Positions 17,156 through 27,261 are shown, counted from the first letter of the stretch. The stretch: DNA of 64,000 bases from Mycolicibacterium phocaicum (GCF_010731115.1 NZ_AP022616.1:124001-188000); one strand, 5' to 3'. Notes: generated by a model not told the origin, from the letters alone. Translations and numbers: made by a program.

Positions 17156-17977
17156 GTGCGCAGGCCATCTCTTCCACGCACCGGCATCCAGGCCGGGGTG
17201 AAAGTTCCTGGTGTGCCAGGCGTGAACGTTCCGTCCGTCAGCGTGCAGGTGAAGGTCACTCCGCCGAAGGGCGCCCCCGAGAAGGTGGACGCCCGCAGTG
17301 AGCGTTGGCGCGAACACCGGCTCAAGGTCCGCGAGGAGATCGTCGACGCCGCGTTCCGCGCGATCGACCGGCTGGGGCCGAACGTCAGCGTCCGGGAGAT
17401 CGCCGAAGAGGCCGGTACCGCCAAGCCCAAGATCTACCGGCACTTCGCCGACAAGTCCGACATGTTCTCGCAGATCGGCGAGCGGATGCGCGACATGTTG
17501 TGGGCGGCCGTCATTCCGTCCATCGACATCGAGCACGATTCGACCGGGCAGATCATCGGCCGCGCCGTCGAGCACTACGTGGACCTGGTGGACCAGCACC
17601 CCAACGTGGTGCGCTTCCTGCTGCAGGGCAGGTTCGCCGACCAGTCCGCCGCCGCGATGACGACCGTCAACCGGGGCCGCGACATCACGCTGGCGATCGC
17701 GGCAATGATCAGCGGCGAACTCAAGGACATGGACCTCGACTCGGCCATCTTCGAGCTGGCGGCGTTCACGCTGTTCGGCGCGGCCGCCTCGGCGACCGAC
17801 TGGTGGCTCGGCGGCAGTGACGACACTCCGCGCCGGCTGCCCCGCGACCAGTTCGTCGCACACATGACGACCATCATGATCGGCGCCATCAACGGCACCG
17901 CGCGGCTGCTCGGCATCCGGTTCGACCTGGACCTGCCGGTGCACGACGCGGTCCGCCGCGAAGAATCCGTCGGCTGA
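17156..17977 (+). CDS. TetR/AcrR-family regulator (Rv3050c-like)
   Basis: 273 residues from GTG 17156. The helix-turn-helix lies at about 60-105: REEIVDAAFRAIDRLGPNVSVREIAEEAGTAKPKIYRHFADKSDMFSQI. It is followed by the flavin monooxygenase and nrdF in the order seen at Rv3050c-Rv3048c. The first 45 residues are unusual: a Val/Pro/Gly-rich stretch (VPGVPGVNVPSVSVQVKV) before the DNA-binding domain. If translation begins later, for example at a GTG within this stretch, the extension would be absent. It may regulate the adjacent monooxygenase. Confidence 0.9.
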   Translation: MRRPSLPRTGIQAGVKVPGVPGVNVPSVSVQVKVTPPKGAPEKVDARSERWREHRLKVREEIVDAAFRAIDRLGPNVSVREIAEEAGTAKPKIYRHFADKSDMFSQIGERMRDMLWAAVIPSIDIEHDSTGQIIGRAVEHYVDLVDQHPNVVRFLLQGRFADQSAAAMTTVNRGRDITLAIAAMISGELKDMDLDSAIFELAAFTLFGAAASATDWWLGGSDDTPRRLPRDQFVAHMTTIMIGAINGTARLLGIRFDLDLPVHDAVRREESVG

Positions 17978-18071
17978 CAGGCCGTCGCCAGCCAGGTGCG
18001 TTGACACCTGGGCGGCCTGACCGGACACTGTGAAGTATCCGGTACCGCCGTTCCCAGGAAAGAGCAGGTTC

Positions 18072-19583
18072 ATGACGGTTTCCGAACAGTCCGCCGACGT
18101 CGAGGTCGCCGCCGAGCCGATCGTGACGCGGGCGGTGATCATCGGGTCCGGTTTCTCCGGGCTGGGTATGGGGATCGCGCTGCGCAAACAGGGCTTCGGT
18201 GCGCGTGACTTCCTGATCCTGGAGAAAGCCGACGAGGTCGGCGGCACCTGGCGCGACAACACCTACCCCGGCTGCGCGTGTGACATCCCGTCGCACATGT
18301 ACTCGTTCTCCTTCGAACCGAAGGCCGACTGGACGCACATGTGGTCGTTCCAGCCCGAGATCTTCGACTACCTCAAGGGCGTCACCGACAAGCACAACCT
18401 CCGCCGCAACATCCGGTTCAACACCCACGTCGACCGCGCGCACTGGGACGAAGACGAGCGGCGCTGGCACATCTACGACGGCAGTGGCCAGGAGTACATC
18501 GCCCAGTTCCTGATCTCCGGCGCGGGCGGCCTGCACATCCCGTCGGTTCCCGAGATCGAGGGCAGCGACGAATTCGTCGGTGTCGCTTTCCATTCCGCGC
18601 AATGGGACCACAGCGTCGACATCACGGGTAAACGTGTCGCGGTCATCGGGACCGGCGCCAGCGCCATCCAGATCGTGCCCGCGATCGTCGACCAGGTGGC
18701 CGAGCTGCACCTGTACCAACGCACCCCGGCGTGGGTCATGCCCCGGCCCAACAACGCTTTCCCGGAGTGGATGAAGAACACCTTCCGCCGGGTACCGGGT
18801 ACCCGTGCGCTGATGCGGGACGCCATCTACTGGATTCACGAAGGTGTCGGCTTCGCGATGACCAAGCAGCCGCGACTGCTCAAAATCGGTGAGCTGCTGG
18901 GCAAATGGAACATCAACCGCAGCATCAAAGACCCCGAGCTGCGTCGTAAGCTGACGCCGAACTACGTCGCGGGCTGCAAGCGAATCCTGAACTCCGACAC
19001 CTACTATCGCGGCATCGCCAATCCGAAGACACAGGTCTTCACCGAGGGGATCGAGCGAATGACCGCGGGTGGCATCGTCACCCGCGATGGCGTCGAGCAT
19101 CCCGTCGACGTGGTGGTGTGGTGCACCGGTTTCCACGTCACCGACTCGTACACCTATGTCGACATCAAGGGCCTCGGGGGTGAGGACCTGGTCGACCGGT
19201 GGAACCGCGAGGGCATGGCGGCGCACCGCGGCATCACGGTGGCGAACATGCCGAACCTGTTCTTCCTGCTGGGCCCGAACACCGCCTTGGGCCACAACTC
19301 GGTGGTGTTCATGATCGAGTCGCAGATCCGCTACGCCGCGCAGGCCATCGCGGCGGCCGACAAGGCGGGCGCCGCCGCGCTGATGCCGAGCCGCCGCGCC
19401 CAGGACGAGTACAACGCCGAATTACAGCAGAACCTGGCCGGCACGGTGTGGAGCACCGGTGGTTGCCACAGCTGGTACATGGACGAGCACGGCGTGAACC
19501 GCACGCTGTGGAGCGGCATGACCTGGCAGTACTGGCTCGAGACCAGGAAGTTCAAGTCGACGGAGTACGAGTTCATCCGCTGA
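18072..19583 (+). CDS. Baeyer-Villiger-type FAD/NADPH monooxygenase (Rv3049c-like)
   Basis: 503 residues from ATG 18072, preceded by GGAAAGAG; an upstream in-frame GTG at 18030 is less likely. Motifs: FAD-binding GSGFSGLGMG at about 22-31, EKADEVGGTWRDNTYPGCACD, and the NADPH-binding GTGASAIQ in the middle. The diagnostic region reads GVAFHSAQWDH, close to the Baeyer-Villiger fingerprint FxGxxxHxxxWP/D. It should insert oxygen into ketones or oxidise heteroatoms. It lies between TetR and nrdF as in M. tuberculosis. Confidence 0.9.
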   Translation: MTVSEQSADVEVAAEPIVTRAVIIGSGFSGLGMGIALRKQGFGARDFLILEKADEVGGTWRDNTYPGCACDIPSHMYSFSFEPKADWTHMWSFQPEIFDYLKGVTDKHNLRRNIRFNTHVDRAHWDEDERRWHIYDGSGQEYIAQFLISGAGGLHIPSVPEIEGSDEFVGVAFHSAQWDHSVDITGKRVAVIGTGASAIQIVPAIVDQVAELHLYQRTPAWVMPRPNNAFPEWMKNTFRRVPGTRALMRDAIYWIHEGVGFAMTKQPRLLKIGELLGKWNINRSIKDPELRRKLTPNYVAGCKRILNSDTYYRGIANPKTQVFTEGIERMTAGGIVTRDGVEHPVDVVVWCTGFHVTDSYTYVDIKGLGGEDLVDRWNREGMAAHRGITVANMPNLFFLLGPNTALGHNSVVFMIESQIRYAAQAIAAADKAGAAALMPSRRAQDEYNAELQQNLAGTVWSTGGCHSWYMDEHGVNRTLWSGMTWQYWLETRKFKSTEYEFIR

Positions 19584-19693
19584 ATCGGTGTCGCCGGCGC
19601 GACACGAAAACACAACTTTTAGCGGTGTTCGTCGATGGGAAACACCAGGGGTAGTGTCTGTGGTGCCGATCCGGCAAACACAGTTCCAGCTGA

Positions 19694-20680
<987 letters not shown>

Positions 20681-22450
20681 GAGTCTGCTGAAAAATCCGC
20701 GTGGCGGAAGGCGGGTTGGTCGGTGGTATCTGGGATCCTTGGTGGGTGCAGGGTCGCTCTGATGATCAGCGTGAGTTGTTGGATGCCGAATCGGTGGCCG
20801 GGCATCTTCTGAAGCCCGACAGTGTGTTTGCGTTCCTGGCGGCCCATCGCCACGAGTTGTTTCCCGAGGAGATGTTCGCGGATCTGTTTCCGTCGCGGCG
20901 GGGCCGGCCCAGTGTGCCGGCCGAGGTGATGGCCTCGGTGATCGTGTTGCAGGCGTTGCATGGGCTCTCGGACAACGAGACCGTGGATGCGGTCACCTTC
21001 GATCTGCGGTGGAAAGCCGCGTGCGGGCTGCCGGTCACCGCACCGGCATTTCACTCCACCACCTTGACCTATTGGCGGCGCCGGCTGGCGGCCTCGGATC
21101 GACCGAACCGGATTTTCGAGGCCGTGCGCACCGTGGTCGCGCAGACCGCGGTGTTGGCAGGCAAGACCCGGCGGGCGCTCGATTCCACGGTCCTCGACGA
21201 CGCGGTGGCCACCCAGGACACCGTGACCCAGCTGATCGCCGCGATCCGGCGAGTCCGGCGTGAGGTCCCCGGCGCCGCCGAGGTCATCGAAACCCAGTGC
21301 ACGGCACACAATTACGATGATCCGGGTAAACCAGCGATCGCCTGGAACGACAAGGCTGCCCGTGATCAGCTCATCGATGCCCTGGTCGGCGACGCCCACC
21401 GGGTTCTGGGGCATCTGCCCGAACAGGAACTGGGGCCACGCGCCGCCGAAGCGGTGGCGCTGTTGGCGTTGATCGCCGGCCAGGATGTCGAACCGGCTGA
21501 GGGTTCTGATGGCACCGACGGGCACTGGCGCATCGCCCACAAGGTCGCCCCGGACCGGGTCGTCTCGACGGTGGATCCTGAGGCCCGGCACGCTCATAAG
21601 ACGGTGCATCGGCGCCAGGACGGTTTCAAGGCCCACATCGCGATCGAACCCGATACCGGGATCATCACCGACTGCGCGCTGACCAAAGCCAGCGGCCCCG
21701 ATAACCACGAAGCGGTCGTCGGGCTGGGATTGCTTGCCGATGAGGATGCCCCGGTGCGGGTGCTCGGTGATTCGGCCTACGGCACCGGCGCAGCCCGGGC
21801 AGAGTTGGCCGAGCGCAAGCATGTTGCGGTGATCAAACCGCTGCCGTTGCGTGCCGCGGTGCCCGGTGGGTTCACCATCGATGACTTCGCCGTCGACTTC
21901 ACCGCGCGGACGGTGACCTGCCCCGCCGGCCATACTGTCGGTATCGCGCCTCGTGGTGGTGTGAAGTTCGGAAAATACTGTGGCGCTTGCCCTTTGATGA
22001 CCAAGTGCACGACGGCCAAACGGGGACGACAGCTGACCGTCTCTGAGCACGAACCGCTGATGCGTGCCGCCCGCCGCCAAGCCCACGACCCCGATTGGCA
22101 GGACGAGTACCGCCGGCACCGGCCCATGGTGGAACGCTCCATCGCCTGGCTGGCCCGCGGCAACCGCAAAGTCCGCTACCGCGGAACCCTCAAAAACGAC
22201 CACTGGCTGCACCACCGCGCCGCCGCATTGAATCTTCGACGGCTGATCGCCCTGGGCCTTGGCCACAACGGCACCACCTGGGCCATCGCCTAACAGCAGG
22301 TGACCAACCTCTTGCCACCCCAGGCAACCGATGCCACAGTCGATGGTGGCGGGGTGATCTCGCATCTGTCGACCTCCGGGCCTGACTTCACCCACGCGCC
22401 ACCGAGCGCTTGAGACGCCCCGCCCCAAACCCCACTAATTCAGCAGACTC
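20681..22450 (+). mobile_element. IS1182-family insertion sequence, 1770 bp, intact
   Basis: The terminal inverted repeats are GAGTCTGCTGAA at 20681-20692 and its complement at 22439-22450, exact over 12 bp. CTAG is duplicated at 20677-20680 and 22451-22454; being palindromic, it extends the apparent inverted repeat to 16 bp. One transposase gene is inside, undamaged. The left CTAG contains the nrdF stop codon, which the duplication preserves. About 155 bp of non-coding sequence lies between the transposase stop and the right end. Confidence 0.93.
20701..22293 (+). CDS. IS1182-family transposase
   Basis: 530 residues from the first GTG; the family start is more likely GTG 20746 (VQGRSDDQRELLDAESVAG), 15 codons in. 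The N-terminal DUF772-type domain (EMFADLFPSRRGRPSVPAEVMASVIVLQ) is followed by the DDE core: LDSTVLDD, LGDSAYGTGAAR and ERSIAWLARGNRKVRYRG, holding the two Asp and the Glu. A cysteine-containing insert (CGACPLMTKCTT) is typical of the family. The frame is intact. Confidence 0.94.
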   Translation: MAEGGLVGGIWDPWWVQGRSDDQRELLDAESVAGHLLKPDSVFAFLAAHRHELFPEEMFADLFPSRRGRPSVPAEVMASVIVLQALHGLSDNETVDAVTFDLRWKAACGLPVTAPAFHSTTLTYWRRRLAASDRPNRIFEAVRTVVAQTAVLAGKTRRALDSTVLDDAVATQDTVTQLIAAIRRVRREVPGAAEVIETQCTAHNYDDPGKPAIAWNDKAARDQLIDALVGDAHRVLGHLPEQELGPRAAEAVALLALIAGQDVEPAEGSDGTDGHWRIAHKVAPDRVVSTVDPEARHAHKTVHRRQDGFKAHIAIEPDTGIITDCALTKASGPDNHEAVVGLGLLADEDAPVRVLGDSAYGTGAARAELAERKHVAVIKPLPLRAAVPGGFTIDDFAVDFTARTVTCPAGHTVGIAPRGGVKFGKYCGACPLMTKCTTAKRGRQLTVSEHEPLMRAARRQAHDPDWQDEYRRHRPMVERSIAWLARGNRKVRYRGTLKNDHWLHHRAAALNLRRLIALGLGHNGTTWAIA

Positions 22451-22453
22451 CTA

Positions 22454-23586
22454 GTGTCCTGCGCCGTAAATTAGTTGATTAATTGTAGAATTGGCGGGTG
22501 GGAACCAGGGGTAGGCCGGTAGTCGAGTTGGTGTTGACCGACGACGAACGTGAGACGTTGCAGCGGTGGGCCCGTCGATCGAAGTCCTCGCAGGCGTTGG
22601 CCCAACGTTGTCGGATCGTGTTGGGTTGCGCGGCAGGGAAATCCAACAAGGAAGTCGCCGCTGATGAAGGTGTGTGGCCGCAAACGGTCGGCAAATGGCG
22701 TGGACGGTTCCTGGAGGCGCGACTGGAGGGTCTGGCCGATGAGCCGCGTCCTGGTGCGCCGCGCAAGATCACCGACGAGGCGGTCGAGCAGCTGATCGTG
22801 GCCACGTTGGAGCGTCAACCCAAAGGCGCCACGCACTGGTCGCGGTCTTCGATGGCGGCTGAGACCGGGTTGTCGAAGTCAACGGTCGGACGGATCTGGA
22901 AGTCGTTCGGCCTCAAGCCGCATCAGGTGGACACCTTCAAGATCAGCAACGACCCGCAGTTCGTCGACAAGGTCCGTGACGTCGTGGGGTTGTATCTGGA
23001 CCCGCCGGAGAAGGCACTGGTGCTCTGCGTCGATGAAAAATCGCAGATCCAGGCCTTGGATCGCAGCGCGCCGGTGCTGCCGATGATGCCCGGCATGCCC
23101 GAGCGCCGCACCCATGACTACGTGCGGCACGGAATCACCACCTTGTTCGCCGCCCTGGATGTGGCCACCGGCGAGGTCTACGGCTCGATTCACCGCCGGC
23201 ACCGCGCGATCGAGTTCAAGAAGTTCTTGACCAAGTTGGACAACACCGTGCCCGCTGACCTGGACGTCCATCTGATCTGCGACAACTACTCGACGCACAA
23301 ATCGCCGACAGTAACCAAATGGCTTGCCGCCCATCCCCGATTCCACATGCACTTCACCCCGACCTACTCGTCGTGGCTCAACCAGGTCGAGCGGTGGTTC
23401 GGGTTACTCACCGACCAGAAACTGCGCCGCGGCGTTCACCGCTCAATTCAGGCCCTCGAGAAGGACATTCGCGAGTGGATCGCAGACTGGAACGACAACC
23501 CCCGCCCGTTCAACTGGACGAAGACCGCCGACGAGATCTTCGAACGACTCGGTTCATATCTTCAACGAATTCCCGGCGCAGGACAC
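22454..23586 (+). mobile_element. IS630-family insertion sequence, 1133 bp, intact
   Basis: The terminal inverted repeats are GTGTCCTGCGCCG at 22454-22466 and the complement at 23574-23586, exact over 13 bp. TA is duplicated on each side (22452-22453 and 23587-23588), the hallmark of the IS630/Tc1 group. The element shares its left flank with the IS1182 element: the TA is the centre of the CTAG. Because the IS630 ends begin with G and end with C, CTAG is recreated at both junctions. Confidence 0.93.
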
Positions 23587-23589
23587 TAG
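22498..23589 (+). CDS. IS630-family transposase
   Basis: 363 residues. An N-terminal helix-turn-helix region (SKSSQALAQRCRIVLGCAAGKSNKEVAADEGVWPQTVGKWRGRF) is followed by the Tc1-like DDE core: CVDEKSQIQALDR (first Asp), HLICDNYSTHKSPTV (second Asp) and TYSSWLNQVERWFGLLT (Glu). The TAG stop at 23587-23589 lies outside the element: it is formed by the duplicated TA plus the next host G, so the stop comes from the target site. The frame is intact. Confidence 0.94.
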   Translation: MGTRGRPVVELVLTDDERETLQRWARRSKSSQALAQRCRIVLGCAAGKSNKEVAADEGVWPQTVGKWRGRFLEARLEGLADEPRPGAPRKITDEAVEQLIVATLERQPKGATHWSRSSMAAETGLSKSTVGRIWKSFGLKPHQVDTFKISNDPQFVDKVRDVVGLYLDPPEKALVLCVDEKSQIQALDRSAPVLPMMPGMPERRTHDYVRHGITTLFAALDVATGEVYGSIHRRHRAIEFKKFLTKLDNTVPADLDVHLICDNYSTHKSPTVTKWLAAHPRFHMHFTPTYSSWLNQVERWFGLLTDQKLRRGVHRSIQALEKDIREWIADWNDNPRPFNWTKTADEIFERLGSYLQRIPGAGH

Positions 23590-23612
23590 AGGAGCAGTTC
23601 AGTGCTGTGAAT

Positions 23613-23645
23613 GCGGGGCGTGCCGGGCAACCGGCTGCGCCCCGT
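23613..23645 (+). terminator. Probable native nrdF terminator
   Basis: GCGGGGCG-T-GCCGG and CCGGC-T-GCGCCCCGT fold into a GC-rich stem with a GCAA loop and one T-T mismatch. With both IS elements removed it would lie about 25 bases after the nrdF stop. It could also serve the convergent gene that ends at 23676. Confidence 0.6.
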
Positions 23646-23675
23646 ATCTCATTGGCTCGGCTTGTGCGGAGCCAG

Positions 23676-24155
23676 TCAGGCCAGCGGCGGTACCGGGTTG
23701 ATGGTAAACCCGAATTTGGTCAGCGGCTCAAGGGATTTGCGGGCCTCGGGGCTCGCGACCGCGAAGGTGATGATCGCGGACTGATCGCTGACGGCCGACG
23801 CGAACAGCGCCATGAAGTTGCGCTGCAGCGCTGAGGTCATGTCGCTGTTGGCGGTCCACTGCGTGATCCACAGGCCGTTGGTCAGACCGGGATTCACGGC
23901 GCTCGCGCAGGTGCCCGCCCGGACCGCGCCCGGCCAGTCGCGCGCGGCGATCGCGGGATCGTCCTGGTTGAAACTGCCTGGCGCACATACCGATTTCTGC
24001 CAGTCGTTGAGCACGCCGGTGACACCGGCGGAGACGGGAGCCGGAGCCGGCGGCGGTTCCGGATCGGCGTGCGCGACGCCCACCGGCAGCATGGTGATGG
24101 CCACGCCGGCAAGGGCCAGCTGGGACAGCGGAGCACGGCGGCGAGCGGACGTCAT
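23676..24155 (-). CDS. Secreted mycobacterial protein of unknown function
   Basis: 159 residues from ATG 24155. A Sec signal peptide spans about residues 1-30 (RRRAPLSQLALAGVAITMLPVGVAHAD, cleavage after AHA). The mature part begins with a Pro/Ala-rich linker and contains two cysteines (KSVCAPG and AGTCASAV) that could form a disulfide. I do not recognise the family beyond a general likeness to small secreted mycobacterial proteins. It is convergent with nrdF. Confidence 0.78.
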   Translation of the reverse strand: MTSARRRAPLSQLALAGVAITMLPVGVAHADPEPPPAPAPVSAGVTGVLNDWQKSVCAPGSFNQDDPAIAARDWPGAVRAGTCASAVNPGLTNGLWITQWTANSDMTSALQRNFMALFASAVSDQSAIITFAVASPEARKSLEPLTKFGFTINPVPPLA

Positions 24156-24201
24156 GATCAAAGTATTAATGCGTGACGGTAAATTCCGTCAACCGGACCA
24201 G

Positions 24202-24393
24202 TCAGTCGGCGTTGGACTCCCGGTCGCCGACGAAGGCGTGCAGCGCCGCGTCGCCGGAGCGGATCACGTCGACGCGCTCACCGCCGTCGCACTGGAACAG
24301 CCCGATGGTCAGTTCGTGCCCGCGGCCGATGATCCGCCAGACACCGCCTGCCAGCTCCCAGCGCTGCAGGATGTCTACGGGATCGTCGGGCAC
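24202..24393 (-). CDS. Small conserved-looking mycobacterial protein
   Basis: 63 residues from GTG 24393. The sequence reads as a compact beta-rich domain: VDILQRWELAGGVWRIIGRG, LTIGLFQCDGGERVDVIRSGD and ALHAFVGDRESN. The opposite-strand reading frame has no such pattern. It lies upstream of, and in line with, the secreted-protein gene at 23676 (46 bp apart) and divergent from the DUF3349 gene. No function can be proposed. Confidence 0.72.
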   Translation of the reverse strand: MPDDPVDILQRWELAGGVWRIIGRGHELTIGLFQCDGGERVDVIRSGDAALHAFVGDRESNAD

Positions 24394-24517
24394 AAGGGAG
24401 ATTGTGGCCGGTACCCCGAGGAGCAGGCGCGAAAACCCCCGATCCCATGAGAAGCGGTTTCCGCCCCGGTCGGCGCGTCCAGTGGTGGGTTGACCGGGCA
24501 GCGGCGAGACTTACCGG

Positions 24518-24868
24518 GTGTCGACGAAGTCGCTACTGCTTTCGGTGCTGAACTGGCTGCGTGCCGGTTACCCGGAAGGGGTCCCGGGCCCCGACCGGGT
24601 GCCTCTGCTGGCATTGCTGCGGGCCACGCCGCTGACCGAGGACCAGGTGGCCGAAGTGGTGCGCAATATCGCCGAGGCCTCAGCGCCCGCCGACCTCGAC
24701 AATCCCATCGAGCGCGACGACATCGCCGAGTTCATCGCCGACGTCACCCACCATGACGCCGGCCCGGAGAACGTCGCGCGGGTGGCGGCCAAACTGGCCG
24801 CGGCCGGCTGGCCGTTGGCCGGTATGGACCTGTTGCCTGACGCCCGCCCCGGCGCAGACGGCCGATGA
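24518..24868 (+). CDS. DUF3349-family protein (Rv3046c-like)
   Basis: 116 residues from GTG 24518. Helical throughout, with the family pattern LLSVLNWLRAGYPEGVPGPDRVPLLALLRATPLTEDQVAEVVRNIAE and WPLAGMDLLPDA near the end. DUF3349 proteins are small soluble actinobacterial proteins of unknown role. Its place beside adhC, with convergent orientation, matches Rv3046c-Rv3045. Confidence 0.88.
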   Translation: MSTKSLLLSVLNWLRAGYPEGVPGPDRVPLLALLRATPLTEDQVAEVVRNIAEASAPADLDNPIERDDIAEFIADVTHHDAGPENVARVAAKLAAAGWPLAGMDLLPDARPGADGR

Positions 24869-24875
24869 CGCGTTA

Positions 24876-24916
24876 CGCCGAGGATTGCAGTCACTATTTG
24901 ACTGCAATCCCCGGCG
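24876..24916. terminator. Bidirectional terminator between DUF3349 gene and adhC
   Basis: GGATTGCAGTCA and TGACTGCAATCC form a perfect 12-bp stem with a CTATT loop, extended by five more pairs (CGCCG/CGGCG) after one mismatch. It lies between two convergent genes. Confidence 0.75.
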
Positions 24917-24934
24917 TTGACGAGAAACCCGCGG

Positions 24935-25984
24935 CTAGATGGTCGCGGTGTCGATCACGAAGCGGTACCGCACATCACTGGCGATGACGCGCTCGTAGGC
25001 CTCGTTGACGTACGACGCCTCGATGACCTCGATCTCCGGGGTGACGTCGTGCTCGGCGCAGAAGTCCAGCATCTCCTGGGTCTCCGGGATGCCACCGATC
25101 AACGAACCGGCAAGCGTGCGGCGCATGCCGATCAGCGGGAACACCGGCACCTCGAGCGGCTTCTCCGGGGCGCCGAGTTCGACGAGCGTGCCGTCAGACT
25201 TCAGCAGGTTCAGGTAGAGGCCCATGTTGAGGTTGGCCGACACCGTGTTGATGATCAGGTCGAAGCTGCCGGCCAGCTTCTTGAAGGTGTCCGGGTCATT
25301 GGTGGCGTAGTAGTGGTGTGCGCCCAGACGCAGGCCGTCCTCCATCTTCTTGAGCGACTGGCTCAGCACGGTGACCTCGGCGCCCATCGCGACGGCGAGC
25401 TTCACGCCGACGTGGCCCAGACCGCCGAGACCGACGATGGCCACCTTCTTGCCCGGCCCGGCATTCCAGTGCCGCAGTGGCGAGTACAGGGTGATGCCGG
25501 CGCACAGCAGCGGAGCGGCCTTGTCCAGCGGGATGCTGTCCGGGATGCGCAGCACGTAGTTCTCGTCGACGACGATCGCGGTGCTGTAGCCGCCGTAGGT
25601 GGGGGTGCCGTCGCGGCCGGTGGCGTTGTACGTGCCGATGTTGCCGCCCTTGCCGGTGCAGTACTGCTGCAGGCCGGCCAGGCAGTTCTCGCACTCGCGG
25701 CACGAGTCGACGAAGCAGCCCACACCGACGTGGTCGCCGACCTTGTACTTGGTCACCTCGGAGCCGACGGCGGTGACGACACCGGCGATCTCGTGGCCGG
25801 GTACGACGGGGTAGTTGGCCGGGCCCCATTCGGACTTGACGGTGTGGATGTCCGAGTGACAGATGCCCGCGAACTTGATGTCGAATGCCACGTCGTGCGG
25901 GCCGATGTCACGGCGCTCGATGGTGGTCTTGGTCAGCGGGCTGGTCGCTGAGGTCGCGGCGTAGGCGGAAACGGTCGTGGTCAT
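24935..25984 (-). CDS. adhC: NADP-dependent alcohol dehydrogenase C
   Basis: 349 residues. It is a zinc medium-chain dehydrogenase of the cinnamyl-alcohol type: catalytic zinc motif [10 protein letters not shown] and GHEIAGVV, structural zinc cysteines in [20 protein letters not shown], and the NADP-binding [17 protein letters not shown] with no acidic residue at the end of the second strand. It reduces aldehydes to alcohols, and the M. tuberculosis counterpart is Rv3045. fecB, its neighbour there, is here 13 kb away because of the inserted ureide cluster. Confidence 0.94.
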   Translation of the reverse strand: MTTTVSAYAATSATSPLTKTTIERRDIGPHDVAFDIKFAGICHSDIHTVKSEWGPANYPVVPGHEIAGVVTAVGSEVTKYKVGDHVGVGCFVDSCRECENCLAGLQQYCTGKGGNIGTYNATGRDGTPTYGGYSTAIVVDENYVLRIPDSIPLDKAAPLLCAGITLYSPLRHWNAGPGKKVAIVGLGGLGHVGVKLAVAMGAEVTVLSQSLKKMEDGLRLGAHHYYATNDPDTFKKLAGSFDLIINTVSANLNMGLYLNLLKSDGTLVELGAPEKPLEVPVFPLIGMRRTLAGSLIGGIPETQEMLDFCAEHDVTPEIEVIEASYVNEAYERVIASDVRYRFVIDTATI

Positions 25985-26024
25985 GCGTGTTCAGTCCTCT
26001 TCATTCTCGGCTTGCCTAGCGGCG

Positions 26025-26055
26025 GTTACCCACTACAAAGATTAGCGAAGGTAAC
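26025..26055. promoter_or_regulatory. Possible operator upstream of adhC
   Basis: GTTACC and GGTAAC form inverted half-sites separated by 19 bases, about 40-70 bases upstream of the adhC start. No regulator is assigned and the repeat is short, so this is a weak call. Confidence 0.25.
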
Positions 26056-26142
26056 GAAATGAGGGGCAATGCGTCAGGCCCTGACCACACTCAACGGCGA
26101 CCGGCGCCGAACTAATCCCGGATCCGGCTGTGAATTTTGCGG

Positions 26143-26418
26143 CTACAGCCCGGCGGCGCGGAAACCTGCGTTGAAACTCACACGCTCGTACGTGGCGACA
26201 CCGGCATGCACATACGGATCGCTGGCAGTGAGGGCGTCGGCTTCTTCGGCCGTCATGTCCGAGGCGATCAGCACGGCGCCGCCCTGCGACTCCAGCCGGC
26301 CGGCGAGAAGGATGCGGCGCTCCTCGACCAGCTTGCCGAGCCAGTCCAGATGCGCGGGGCGCGCCTGGTCCACGACGTCCAACGGTTGCGTGTAGGTGAT
26401 GTTCAGTACGTGAAACAC
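26143..26418 (-). CDS. YciI-like protein
   Basis: 91 residues, the normal size for the YCII family (dimeric alpha+beta ferredoxin-like). The opening FHVLNITYTQPLDVVDQARPAHLDWLGKLVEERRILLAGRL has the conserved Arg-x-x-His (RPAH), and the Asp of SDPYVHAG fits the conserved second position of the His-Asp pair. Some relatives catalyse dehalogenation or lactone chemistry, but most are uncharacterised. It lies 9 bp downstream of the TetR gene on the same strand, so the two are probably cotranscribed. Confidence 0.85.
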   Translation of the reverse strand: MFHVLNITYTQPLDVVDQARPAHLDWLGKLVEERRILLAGRLESQGGAVLIASDMTAEEADALTASDPYVHAGVATYERVSFNAGFRAAGL

Positions 26419-26427
26419 GCTATGAGG

Positions 26428-27105
26428 TTATCGGGGGCCCTGGTGGAGTTCGATGACCTGCCCGGTCCTTCTGCGCAGTGCCGGTGTCGCGGCGTCGGGG
26501 ATGCCCAGCACGCGCACGCCGGCATCGGCGACCTGCATGGGCAGGTCGGATCGCTCGGGGCCGTGCGGTACCGACCACATGTTGACCAGCGATTCGACCA
26601 GCCGGAACGGTAGGTCGGCCGCCGCCGGATGGACGCCGGTCTCGTGCAGTACTTCCCGGCTCAGGGTCAGGTAGTGCTGTCGCAGGCGTTCGCGGTCGGA
26701 CCAGAATGGCTCCAGCCGATCGGCGCGCAGTTCGGGAAGCAGGTAGAGCGCTCCCAGATTCCAAGTGCCACCAAGTAATTGGTCACCATCGAACGCGGCC
26801 AGAGCGTGCAGGTGCTCGGTTGCCGACAGCGGTGGCGTGGCGTTGAGCAGGCTCGGGATGAACGCCAGTGTCGGGGCGACGGTCTGGCTCAGCACGGCGC
26901 ACAGGATGTCGTCTTTGGTCTTGAAGTAGTGGTACAGCGACGCCTGCCTGATGCCGACCGAATCGGCGATGCTTCGCGTCGACGTACCCGCGTAGCCCAG
27001 GGTGGTGAACAATTCGCTTGCGGCATCGAGGATTTCGTCTCGTCCGGTGATCCCCGGACGACGCTGGGGCCGCAGTCGAGGCCGTCCTGTGTGGGTGGTC
27101 GACAT
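26428..27105 (-). CDS. TetR-family regulator of the ureide operon
   Basis: 225 residues from ATG 27105; ATG 27135 would add ten. The helix-turn-helix is at about 25-70: GRDEILDAASELFTTLGYAGTSTRSIADSVGIRQASLYHYFKTKDDILCAVL. It is divergent from the 11-gene ureide operon. The intergenic region holds two perfect palindromes of the same type, one about 50 bp from each gene start, as expected for a repressor that controls both itself and the operon. The likely inducer is the imported ureide or a breakdown product; this is inference. Confidence 0.9.
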   Translation of the reverse strand: MSTTHTGRPRLRPQRRPGITGRDEILDAASELFTTLGYAGTSTRSIADSVGIRQASLYHYFKTKDDILCAVLSQTVAPTLAFIPSLLNATPPLSATEHLHALAAFDGDQLLGGTWNLGALYLLPELRADRLEPFWSDRERLRQHYLTLSREVLHETGVHPAAADLPFRLVESLVNMWSVPHGPERSDLPMQVADAGVRVLGIPDAATPALRRRTGQVIELHQGPR

Positions 27106-27154
27106 CTGTCCATCGTGGTCCAAGCCGGCGGGCATCGATACCGGCGGTCAGTAT

Positions 27155-27168
27155 CTGTCACGCGACAG
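27155..27168. promoter_or_regulatory. Operator candidate 1 (TetR-proximal)
   Basis: CTGTC-ACGC-GACAG, a perfect 5-bp inverted repeat with a 4-base spacer, about 50 bases upstream of the TetR start. The same half-sites and spacer length recur at 27262-27275, 107 bp away. Confidence 0.7.
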
Positions 27169-27261
27169 AAACTTGCGATATCGGCCGGTTACCTGAGGGC
27201 CCCGGTTGCTTACATCGTGCTTACTTGGGCGACACCATCCGCGATGGTCCAGGGGAGAAAA

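Noticed and set aside
17006..18262. 418-codon minus-strand frame opposite the TetR gene
   Set aside because: Shadow frame. The plus-strand TetR helix-turn-helix and the monooxygenase start are clear.
22451..22454. Reading the IS1182 and IS630 elements as one composite transposon
   Set aside because: Each has its own complete inverted repeats and its own target duplication (CTAG and TA), and their ends are unrelated. They are independent insertions at a shared site.
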